From NCBI GenBank assembly GCA_039519185.1, contig CM076847.1:28269251-28333250 (forward strand): a stretch of DNA of 64,000 nt, read 5' to 3'. Each line of letters starts with the position of its first letter. The first letter of the stretch is position 1. A program made the position numbers and the translations under genes. The DNA is from Astragalus membranaceus (Eukaryota > Streptophyta > Magnoliopsida > Fabales > Fabaceae). The notes under the pieces are model-generated. The model saw only the letters and a list, made by a program, of their open reading frames with translations. It searched no databases and was not told the origin of the DNA. This document shows, piece by piece, positions 56,497-64,000 of this stretch.

Positions 56497-57506
56497 TTAA
56501 TTTGTATACATTTTTATTAAAGGTATTTGTACTATGAGATATTGGTCCCAACGGAACAAACACAAAGATATGTGTTCATATGCCCTGAGACTACTTTTCT
56601 ACTTAACATCCCTCTGGATAAAACAATGCCACAAGACTATATAGACAAGTGCAGGGAACAAATGGAAAGAAACAAGGTAGAAGTGAAAGCCAATATCGAT
56701 CGACGCTTGGCGCTATCGCATGAATTAAACTGTGATTCTTTGTTTTTTGCACCCATAAACTTAGGGTGAGTGATTTAATCTATATCAGTAGTATATAATA
56801 TGTATTTGTGAAATAATCCTTGTTATTAATTTGATTATTCAAAAATTTTATAGGACTCATTGGATATTGTTGGTGATTGATCCCAAAAAAGACCTGATTT
56901 GCTATTTGGATTCACTGCTGGGACATTACAACAACTACCCCAAGTTGGTGGGAGTATTTAATAGGTTTGTTATTAGATTCTTTGCATATTTCATATTTTA
57001 GTTTATCTATGTATTTCGATTAATATAGTTATATATATATATGATGTTGTTTCAGTGCTTTAGCAACTTATTGGGGATTGCGTAATGTCAGGACTTCGTA
57101 CAGAAAATCAACATCTTCTACAAAATGGAAAGCAATAAGAGTAAGTTTATAATTAATATTCTTATGCATATGTTATTTAATTAAATTTAATAACTAATGT
57201 TTTGTTTCATAGGGTCCCAAACAATCAAATGGCGATGATTGCGGGTACCATGTAATGAAATTTATGAAGGATATCATCACTCGCCAACAAATGACAATCC
57301 CAAACAATGTATGTAATTTGATAATTTGTTTTTTAACAAGTAATTAAATATTTAATTGATATTTAACTAATTTTAAGTTTATTTTCTTTTTTTAGTATTT
57401 TCCTGAATATGTGTCTGGAGCTCCAATGTCTGATGAGGAAATCACCAAGGTCAGAGGAGAGTGGTGTCGTCATGTTATCAATTTGATTCATGCAAATCGA
57501 AATTGA
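54168..57506 (+). pseudogene. CACTA second gene: Ptta/En/Spm-type region fused to a ULP1-like protease, 13 exons, one frameshift
   Basis: Exons, each with GT..AG borders and phases that fit: 54168-54308, 54388-54555, 54643-54855, 54936-55028, 55114-55239, 55324-55637, 55720-55965, 56059-56423, 56523-56765, 56854-56964, 57056-57140, 57213-57308, 57396-57506. Exon 6 is one base short of phase; the loss is in the A-run at 55484-55491. Exons 3-6 resemble the plant Ptta/En/Spm transposase region (TLCNENRERAKSPDYPYRGG). Exon 7 is a DUF8039-like segment. Exons 10-12 hold the C48 protease residues: His in THWILLVID, Asp in CYLDSLLG, Gln and Cys in KQSNGDDCGYHVM. ULP1-type enzymes process SUMO; in transposons their target is unknown. 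The protease triad is intact. It may be a TNPA-like accessory protein. Confidence 0.8.
56441..56498 (+). repeat. (ATT)n microsatellite in an intron of the CACTA second gene
   Basis: About 17 ATT units in the intron between exons 8 and 9. No coding effect. Confidence 0.85.
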
Positions 57507-57900
57507 TGTAAATTTTATAGTACCTCATTGGATATGTTGTAAATTTTGTTGATATTTTGGTACATGAGCATTTTGTTGAATTTTGGTACTTGACATCCCT
57601 TCTTTATAGAATTTGGTTTGAAACATATGTTGGATAGTTGGATAGATATCTGTATGCTGGAAAACTGGTTGCTGGTTGCAGGGAAGCTGAGAATTGGTAA
57701 TTGGTGTAAATTTTATAGTACCTCATTGGATATGTTGTAAAATTTGTTGATATTTTGGTACATGAGCATTTTGTTGAATTTTGGTACTTGACATCCATTC
57801 TTTATAGAATTTGGTTTGAAACATATGTTGGATAGATATCTGTATGCTGGAATTGGTAATTGGTAATATGCAGGGAAGCTGAGAATTGGTAATTAATTGG
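57507..57900 (+). repeat. 198-bp tandem duplication in the 3' UTR of the CACTA second gene
   Basis: The copy starting at 57507 (TGTAAATTTTATAGTACC) recurs at 57705 with small indels. It begins right after the stop codon. Confidence 0.8.
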
Positions 57901-57952
57901 TAATACTGGCAATAGAAGAAACAAGCAAAACATTTTTGAAAAAAAACTTAGG

Positions 57953-58245
57953 AATAGGGAGCGCTTTAAGAGAATAAGCGCTACTTATTTGAAACAAAAT
58001 TAGGGATAGGGAGCGCTTTAGTTACATAAGCGCTACGTATATAAACTGAATGAGGAGCGCTTCTTAAATAAAGCGCTACTGATATTCCTCAGCGCATTAG
58101 TCATGAGGAGCGCTTTGTATAAAAAGCGCTACTCATGCGTTATTTTCAGGAGCGCTTCCTGAGCGCTACCAAAGAGAAACAACCAAGAGTAGCGCTAACA
58201 TCAGTAGCGCCCGAAAGCGCTACTTATGGGGAAAAAAAAGCGCTA
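57953..58245. repeat. CACTA right subterminal repeats
   Basis: At least 14 AGCGCT cores in both orientations (GGGAGCGCTTT, AAGCGCTACT types). Similar to the left subterminal region but not a copy of it. Confidence 0.85.
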
Positions 58246-59294
58246 CTTATTAAGAAATCTGTTGTAGTGTATAGAGTTATTCATATGTTTAAACTTAGTA
58301 AATTGCTCTCTTTCAAGCAAAGATAAAGAGTTTATATAGTATTTTATGTAATATGTGATAACTTGAGTGTTTGACATGGTTATAGTTGATGAAAGGCCAT
58401 TTTGGATACATTGTGGTATGTTTGATAAAGTTTGTTCAGTGCAGTCTATATGCTCACTGCATCAAATGCTCCTGCATTGATTCTGCACTTACAACTGCGC
58501 TGGCTCAACACAATGCTTCTGCATTACAACTGCATTACTCCAAGAATGAAGCCAGCCACTTACACATCCACTTGCACATGATGACCTCATGCTTGGACTC
58601 CTAAAGCAAGAACACCTCATGTTTCGGTGCCTACTATTCCCACATAGCTTTGAAGAGTCATCTACATAGGGACACATGTTCATATGATGTGTGCACTTTA
58701 GTTCTTACTTGATAATACTTTCAACACTTATTTTGAGATTGATCACTTATAATAAGTAGATTTGTAAAAGCAGACATGGTTTACAATTAAGAACTCAAGA
58801 ACTAATATGGGTGAGTGTTTTACTTAAAGGAAACTTTGTGAAAACCATACTAAGTCCTAGACATAGGATAGTATAGTCCTTAGGGTGATACTGTGGGTAC
58901 TTTAAAAGACAAGAGTGAACTTATTTAGCAAGCCTAGACATAGGAAGCTTGTAATGAAACTCTGAAGAAAGTGACTGAAAGGCACACAACTAATCCAACA
59001 GCATTCAGTGCAACTGTATCATAACTGCATTAAACACTTATAAGTGAGTTATTTGGGGAAAACATTCCAACTAGATTTTCTCTATTGTATTACAACTACT
59101 TACACTTTGATTTATTCAAACTTACTTGTGATACTCACCATCATCAACTATCTTGTTAAATTGGTTAAATTCCTCTAAATTACATAATATTGACTTTTGA
59201 AAGAGTTCATCAATCCCGGTGGGTTCGACCTTGTTCTAACACTATATTACTTGTTATGGACTGTGTATACTTGCACATGTTTTCCACACACCAA

Positions 59295-60432
59295 ACAGCG
59301 CCAATGGCTTCTTCCGAGATGGCTAAGTATACGTATAAGGTTTCCCCCGGGTTTGGCCAGGTCAGGATTGGTGGCTCGGTCAAAGCCTTTTTAAGCTGGG
59401 AGAGGGCCTCGTCCCGCTCCGGGGTCCACTCAAATTTTTCTTCCTTCTTAAGCAGTTTAAACAACGGGAGCGATTTGAAAGCGGCATTGGAAATGAAACG
59501 AGATAGCACAGTGATCATCCCGTTAAGCTTTTGAAGCTCTTTCTTGGTAGACGGGGAGCGCATTTCTGTCACGGCCCGACATTTGTCCGGGTTGGCTTCA
59601 ATGCCCCTTTCTGTGAGGTAGAAACCAAGGAATTTACCAGCTCGGACACCGAAAGTGCATTTTTCCTGGTTTAGCCCCATATTGTTTTTTCGGATTTCTG
59701 CGAAGATCTCTTCAAGGTCGGCTATATGTAGGCTCTCACCTTCGCTTTTCGCGATCATGTCGTCGAGGTAGACTTCAACATTACGCCCGATCTGCTTTCG
59801 AAAAACCTTGTTCATCATTCTTTGATAGGTAGCCCCCGCATTTTTTAAACCAAATGGCATAACCCGGTAACAAAAATTACCGCGGTCAGTCAAGAAGGCT
59901 GTTTTTTCCTGGTCGGGGGGGGGGGGGGGGGGGACGTCAGAATTTGGTTATATCCGGAACACGCATCCTTAAAAGATAGTAAATGAAAACCTGAAGCATT
60001 ATCGACGAGACGATCAATGCTAGGAACATGAAAGGCGTCCTTTGGACAGGCCTTATTAAGATCGGTATAATCAACGCACATTCGCCATTTTCCGTTACTT
60101 TTCTTTACAAGTACAAGGTTGGAAGGCCAAGTTGTATGCTTGACTTCCTTTTCAAAATCGGCTTTAATTAAATCATCAACGACCTTAGCTGTGGCAGCTG
60201 CTTTCTCCTTGCTTTGAGCTCTCTTGCACTGGGCAACCCACTTAGCCCCGAGGTTGACAGCTAGCTGGTGACAGGCGACTTCCGGGGGAATCCCGGGCAT
60301 GTCTTTCGCCGACCAGGCGAAGAGGACGGCATGAGCCTTCAGACATAAAGCGAGCTTTACTTTAACTTCATCAGAGAGGTCAGATCCGACCTTGACATCT
60401 TGGGTTGGGTCGTCTCCTAATTGGACTTGCAT
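59295..60432 (-). pseudogene. Tat-type pol, 5' half: RT and start of RNase H
   Basis: Minus strand from the Met at 60432: RT N-terminal part (NLVLVKKSNGKWRMCVDYTDLNKACPK, about 60110-60030), then SGYNQI, then a run of 19 C (19 G on the plus strand, 59915-59933) that destroys the frame. The second frame gives MPFGLKNAGATYQRMMN and YLDDMI (about 59752-59771), then the RNase H start up to 59300, where the solo LTR cuts in. RT copies the RNA; this copy is broken at the homopolymer. The rest of pol is at 47767-49853. Confidence 0.82.
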
Positions 60433-61903
60433 GAATACTCCATCAGGTCAGATCCCCTGTAAGGGGTGAAGTCCTCCTCAGAGATTTGCAGCTTTCTCAC
60501 AAGGTCGATAAAAATGATATCTGCCTGAGCTTCCCTAATCGACAAGGATTCTTCTTATCTCGTGATTGGCCATGACAGCACTGATCAAAAGAGGCACATG
60601 CTTGTTGGGTTTTCCATCTAGCAAGTCTTGATCGCCAAACGCCAAAAGAAGTCGGTCCTGGGGTCAAGGTTACCGCCGAGGTGGAAGCAGCACTCATGAT
60701 CTCCTTCCACTTTCTTTTCATAGTCTTGCCTGAAGCTTCGACAGGGTATCCACCATAGATGACCATCATTACCGGCCGACCTTTAGACTTCCGGAAATCA
60801 CACTCGTCTTTCGAGCTTTCCTGACGATCCTTCCCCTTCTTTCTAGGGTCATCCTTCTCTTCTTTAACCTCTACCTCCTGCCGAGATACTTTGGCCACAT
60901 ACTGATTCAATTTCCCTTTCTTGATCAAGTCTTCAATGTCGTCTTTCAGAGCGTTGCAGCGATTGGTGTCATGTCCTTTACTTCGGTGATACCGACAGTA
61001 CTTATTAGATCCCTGCCCCGGTCTGTGCGGGAGTGGATCAGGGAATTTAACTTCCTTAAATTCCGCATTCATACATTCTGCTAAAATTCTGTCTCTTGTT
61101 TCGTTAAGATCGGAATAATGTTGGTGACGGTTGCGAGACCTGGGTTTACTATCGTTCCGGGCCTCCTTCTCATTCCGAGGCTTGATCATTCCAGTGTCGG
61201 CGTCCGACTTTCTCGCAACCGCTCCTTCTTCGTGGTCGGTGTACTTCGGAGATCGCTGGAGGAACTTGGAAAGAGACTCGGTTTGATTTACTCCGACATC
61301 GACTTGGAAAAGACTTCCTTCACGAAGACCGGCTTCCATGAAGAAAAGTCGGAAAGAGTTGTCGAGGTTCCGGACTTGAGCGGCTTCCTTATTGAACCTC
61401 TCAATATAGTCCCAGAGAGACTCGTTCTCCCCCTGCCGAATTGCTTGCAAAACTTTCCGAGATTTCGGCTTCATTTTGGAGTGGGCGAAATGGGCAGAAA
61501 ATAACTTGGCTAGCTGGTCCCAAGAGGATATCGAGTTCGGCTTGAGGGCTCTGAACCAGTCCAAAGCCAACTTCTCAAGAGTGAGGGGAAAAATCCGACA
61601 TTTGATTTCCTCTGGGACCTTCCGATACTGCATCATCGTATCGAAGTAATCGAGATGGCGATCAGGATCACCAGTCTCATCATACATCTTTAAACCTTCC
61701 GGGGGTTTCTCAAGGTGCTTTGGCACAAGAAAGTAGTCGATCTTTGCCGTGAAGGGTCCTTTCCGTGTCGTCGATCTCTCCCTCGGAAGACCTCTCTGGT
61801 TAGGGCGCCTACCAGGGGACCTTCGAGAGTGAGGGCGCCGATGTTCATGCCTCGGGGATCTTTCCCGGCTTATAGAACGTCGCCTCGGAGAAGAGGATGC
61901 CAA
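60433..61903 (-). pseudogene. Tat-type Gag with damaged protease
   Basis: From the Met at 61903: an Arg/Ser-rich N-terminus, the retrotransposon gag core (FPLTLEKLALDWFRALKPNSI, about 61600-61540), an acidic/basic linker and the knuckle-like CRYHRSKGHDTNRC (about 61000-60950). The protease follows near 60690-60560 but a frame change occurs near 60650. In the correct frame its active-site motif is D-stop-GSS (TAG, about 60532), where Tat elements have DQGSS. Most of the protease and the protease-RT linker are deleted (about 60530 to 60432). Gag itself appears complete. Confidence 0.75.
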
Positions 61904-62430
61904 TGACGAGCTTCGGCGAGGAGAATCCTCAGGATAATAACTGTCGTCTTGTGTCTCGCTTGGGGAAGTTCCAGATCCTTGACTTCCTCTCCGACGAGGT
62001 GGTGAACGATGGTGGTGCCTCCTCCATGCTGGAGATCGGTGACTCCTCTGGGAGTAGCGCTGACTCCTCTGCTAGCTGGAGATCGGTGACTAGATCGGCA
62101 ATTTCAACTTCCAGCTAGGAGTAGCGCTGACTCCTCTGCTAGTCAGCCTCGGCCTGTCTAGTCAGTAGCTGGACGAGCTATTGAACAGCGTCGACCGGCA
62201 TCTGGACAATCTGGGGAGGAGGTGGAAGTTGGTTCCAGGCAGAGCTTATGGGAACCATTGCTCTGGACGAGTTGTGATCGTGGGCCGAGCTACGGGGCAG
62301 AGTGACTGCTAAACCTTCGGGTGTTTCCTGCTGTTGATCGGGTCTTACTATAACAGTTGAGACGTTCCACTGACGTAACACTGGAGCCATCGTTGACCAA
62401 GGAGATGGGGGAGGGACTAGAGTATAAGAA
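61904..62430 (-). other. Tat-type leader between PBS and gag
   Basis: Leader region of the minus-strand RNA. It contains repeated GGAGTCAGCGCTACTCC-type blocks at 62045-62140 (two copies of an imperfect repeat). No coding support. Confidence 0.55.
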
Positions 62431-62449
62431 CTCCCACTATGGTCGCCAA
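62431..62449 (-). promoter_or_regulatory. Primer binding site of the Tat-type element
   Basis: Minus strand TTGGCGACCATAGTGGGAG directly after the LTR end. TGGCGAC-type PBS are usual in plant gypsy elements; the tRNA is not identified. Confidence 0.65.
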
Positions 62450-62791
62450 TGTTCTGTACCGTATCTCTGAATTGGTATCCGATCTTAGATACCAAGTCCG
62501 GTCCGAGATAGTGTGTAGTTGTATTCTTGGTCAATCCGAGCTTGAGCTCTGACCCGAGGTAGGGTAGTACCTGCAATAACACTCCGACGCTCAAGTCAGT
62601 AAGTGGGTCAATTGCAAGTGAGAGAATTGGAAAGTGTGTACCTTTAATGCTAGCAATAAATGCTTATTTATAGGTTTCGGGAATCAACGGGAACCATTGG
62701 ATGTAGGTATTTGATCCTCACCCTTGGTTGGTGGGTTTGCCTTTGGTATTGGGCCTTAGTGCACAATACTGTTGTGGCCCAATCCATAACA
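62450..62791 (-). repeat. 5' LTR of the Tat-type element (342 bp)
   Basis: Minus strand tips TGTTATGG..CAGAACA. TATA box CTATAAATAAG at 62664-62674. Flanked on the right by GTTCT (62792-62796), the TSD that matches 43372-43376. Confidence 0.9.
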
Positions 62792-62796
62792 GTTCT

Positions 62797-63648
62797 AATG
62801 AAAGTGATGAAGACATGAGCGTAATGGTTCGAAGGTTCAAAAATTTTATGAGGCACAAAGGCAAACAAAAACCATTTTCTAATCCTCAAAAGAAAAATGA
62901 GGAAGGAACTTCCTTCAATCCAACATGTCACAAATGTGGTAAGAAGGGGCACATAAAATCGGATTGTCCAAAAAATCAAAAGTATGAGAAATCGGATAGA
63001 AAACCCCCAAAGGAATCAAAAGGAAGAAGAGCATATATCACTTGGGATGAAAATGATATGGAGTCATCCGATGAATCCGAAAATGAGGAAGCAAAGCTAT
63101 GTCTCATGACAAAGCATGAGGAAGATGAGGTAAACTCCCATGAAACCGAACCCGATTTAACTTGTGATGATTTGCTTAGTGTTTGTGAAGAATTAAATAA
63201 TAAGTCAACTAAACTTAGAAAAATTGTTTCCACTTCTAAGAATACTATTTCCACTCTTCAATCTAAAATCGAAACTTTTAACAAGGAAATAGAAATTCTT
63301 AAAGAGAAACAAATTTTTGTAAGTGAATTCTCCTCTTACAACTCTTACAAAAATCAAATGGAGATTATTCTCAAGTGTAAAGAATGCAATGTTTTGAAAA
63401 ATAAAGTTGACGATTTACACAACACTCTTGCAAAATTCACCATGGGAAGAGACAATCTAAATACCATTTTGGGAAATCAAAGGGGAACTTATGATAATGG
63501 TGGTTTGGGCTATCAATCAAAAATTCAAGAAAAATCTTTCAAAAAGTTTTTTAGTCCCAACAACACATTTAGTAGCCGTTTTGTGAAATGTTTTTGTTGT
63601 GGTAGAAAAGGTCATACATCCTCTATTTGCAATGGAAGGAAAACTTAA
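62797..63648 (+). pseudogene. SIRE/Maximus-like Gag, unit B, second part
   Basis: Continues the frame from 43376. Two zinc knuckles, CHKCGKKGHIKSDCP (about 62929-62975) and CFCCGRKGHTSSIC (about 63592-63632), with a coiled coil between. Ends at a TAA (63646-63648) where unit A reads AAA, so the Gag has lost its last residues. With the first part it is about 526 aa. Nothing else in the gag is broken, so unit B was competent for Gag until the gypsy insertion. Confidence 0.85.
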
Positions 63649-64000
63649 ATTGTGGATGGTAAAACGGTATGGGTTCCAAAGGACAATTTGCCCCAAGCTA
63701 ACATACAAGGACCCAAAATGGTTTGGGTACCAAAACCCAAATTTTTTTTTGTGTTGTAGATGTGCTTGAAGGCCAAGAACTCAAATTGGTATCTTCGTAG
63801 TGGCTATTCAAAGCACATGAAGGAGGATAGCAAAACCGTTTACACTTATCCCTTAAATATATGCATTGCCATGATTATTTCTTACCTGCTTTTTGATAAT
63901 GCCAAAAGGGGGAGAGTTATGTGATTTGCTTGTTTCAGGGGGAGCATTTTTTTAAGGTTTGCATATAGAAAGGGGGAGTATAATTTGCACTTAACTCTGA
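63649..64000 (+). pseudogene. Protease remnant and 3' non-coding region of copia unit B
   Basis: After gag come two VWVPK blocks, a protease remnant WYLRSGYSKHM (catalytic Asp replaced by Arg), and then directly the 3' non-coding region with AGGGGGAG tracts. The pol deletion joint is the same as in unit A (around 37500 and 63830), so it was inherited from a common non-autonomous ancestor. The 3' LTR is beyond the window. Confidence 0.75.

Larger units (their letters stand above)
49873..58269 (+). mobile_element. CACTA (En/Spm-type) DNA transposon, 8397 bp, TSD TAT
   Basis: Terminal inverted repeats CACTACAACAGA (49873-49884) and TCTGTTGTAGTG (58258-58269). TSD TAT at 49870-49872 and 58270-58272. 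Both subterminal regions are packed with AGCGCT-type motifs. It encodes a TNP2-type transposase (50784-54070) and a second, multi-exon gene (54168-57506). Removing it restores the solo LTR sequence. Each gene carries one frameshift, so it is probably no longer autonomous, though both lesions are single-base and the ends look fully mobile. Confidence 0.95.
49854..59294 (+). mobile_element. Athila-type solo LTR (about 1.04 kb) in the gypsy RNase H, split by the CACTA element
   Basis: Starts TGATAACTCTATTTTAT at 49854, resumes after the CACTA at 58273 and ends CACACACCA at 59294. TSD AACAG at 49849-49853 and 59295-59299 matches exactly. The tips and the terminal block (CAATCCCGGTGGGTTCGACC, then GTGTATACTTGCACATG) correspond to the LTR of the Athila-type element at 10344-22558, but it is a diverged family. 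Internal CTAGACATAGGA blocks near 58857 and 58927 match too. Without CACTA and its TSD it is about 1041 bp. No internal element sequence remains, as after LTR-LTR recombination. Confidence 0.88.
43377..62791 (-). mobile_element. Tat-type Ty3/gypsy element, minus strand, with two nested insertions
   Basis: Flanked by GTTCT (43372-43376 and 62792-62796). LTRs: 3' at 43377-43741 and 5' at 62450-62791 (342 bp); about 14 differences in 335 aligned bases by eye, roughly 4 percent. PBS next to the 5' LTR. Minus-strand order: gag, damaged protease, RT, RNase H, second (archaeal-type) RNase H, integrase, then an opposite-strand gene, then 3' LTR. The second RNase H and the antisense gene are hallmarks of the Tat lineage. 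RNase H is split by a solo LTR (49854-59294) that holds a CACTA transposon. TATA box at 62664-62674 on the minus strand. Confidence 0.9.

Noticed and set aside
56854..57506. Host SUMO protease gene
   Set aside because: The exons are in phase with upstream transposon-type exons and all lie within the CACTA TIRs.
59190..59534. Plus-strand ORF of 114 codons
   Set aside because: Runs across the junction of the solo LTR and the antisense strand of the gypsy RNase H; a chance frame.
62178..62594. Minus-strand ORF of 138 codons overlapping the 5' LTR and PBS of the Tat element
   Set aside because: Runs through the LTR edge and PBS; a similar piece occurs in the other LTR (43306-43521). Not a gene.

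Overview
The window is plant nuclear DNA, and I see no ordinary host gene in it. The mix of elements suggests a eudicot, probably a papilionoid legume; the species is an inference from element style only. It is a stack of nested transposable elements: Ty3/gypsy elements of Tat and Athila type, SIRE/Maximus-like and other copia elements, solo LTRs, an L1-type LINE, a CACTA DNA transposon and a degraded endogenous pararetrovirus (EPRV). Exact target-site duplications (TSDs), visible by eye, let several insertions be ordered.

Left part. 1-5097 is the 3' end of a plus-strand Tat-type element: integrase end, then a complete three-exon gene on the opposite strand (plant mobile domain protein, about 965 aa, own TATA box), then a 767-bp 3' LTR. 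5098-6564 has no gene and ends in an LTR-like remnant. 6565-10343 and 22559-22627 are a broken EPRV (capsid/zinc knuckle, protease, RT, RNase H, a repeat-bearing ORF, a promoter-like leader). A 12.2-kb minus-strand Athila-type element (10344-22558) is inserted in it. Its 1471-bp LTRs differ at about five sites, so it is young. Its gag carries in-frame stops, while pol is open.

Middle. 22690-29286 is an Athila-type remnant split by a 2.6-kb solo LTR (23935-29099, TSD ATTTT), itself split by a related solo LTR (26130-28665, TSD TTTAA). Both solo LTRs carry conspicuous palindromic and tandem arrays. 29349-32580 is a decayed minus-strand copia polyprotein, and 33299-34920 a 1.6-kb non-autonomous copia-like element.

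Right part. 35344-64000 is a chain of two non-autonomous SIRE-like copia units (gag but no pol) that appear to share one LTR. A 5'-truncated LINE (37954-41468, 12-bp TSD) sits in that LTR. The second unit's gag is split by a minus-strand Tat-type element (43377-62791, TSD GTTCT), whose RNase H is split by an Athila-type solo LTR (49854-59294, TSD AACAG), which is split by an 8.4-kb CACTA element (49873-58269, TSD TAT). The CACTA encodes a TNP2-type transposase and a 13-exon second gene ending in a ULP1-like cysteine protease; each has one frameshift. The Tat element here also has an antisense gene between integrase and 3' LTR, of a different family from the one at 866-3919.

Most autonomous functions are broken, often by C-to-T type stops. 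The exceptions are the antisense PMD gene and the Athila pol. No tRNA, rRNA or CRISPR was seen.
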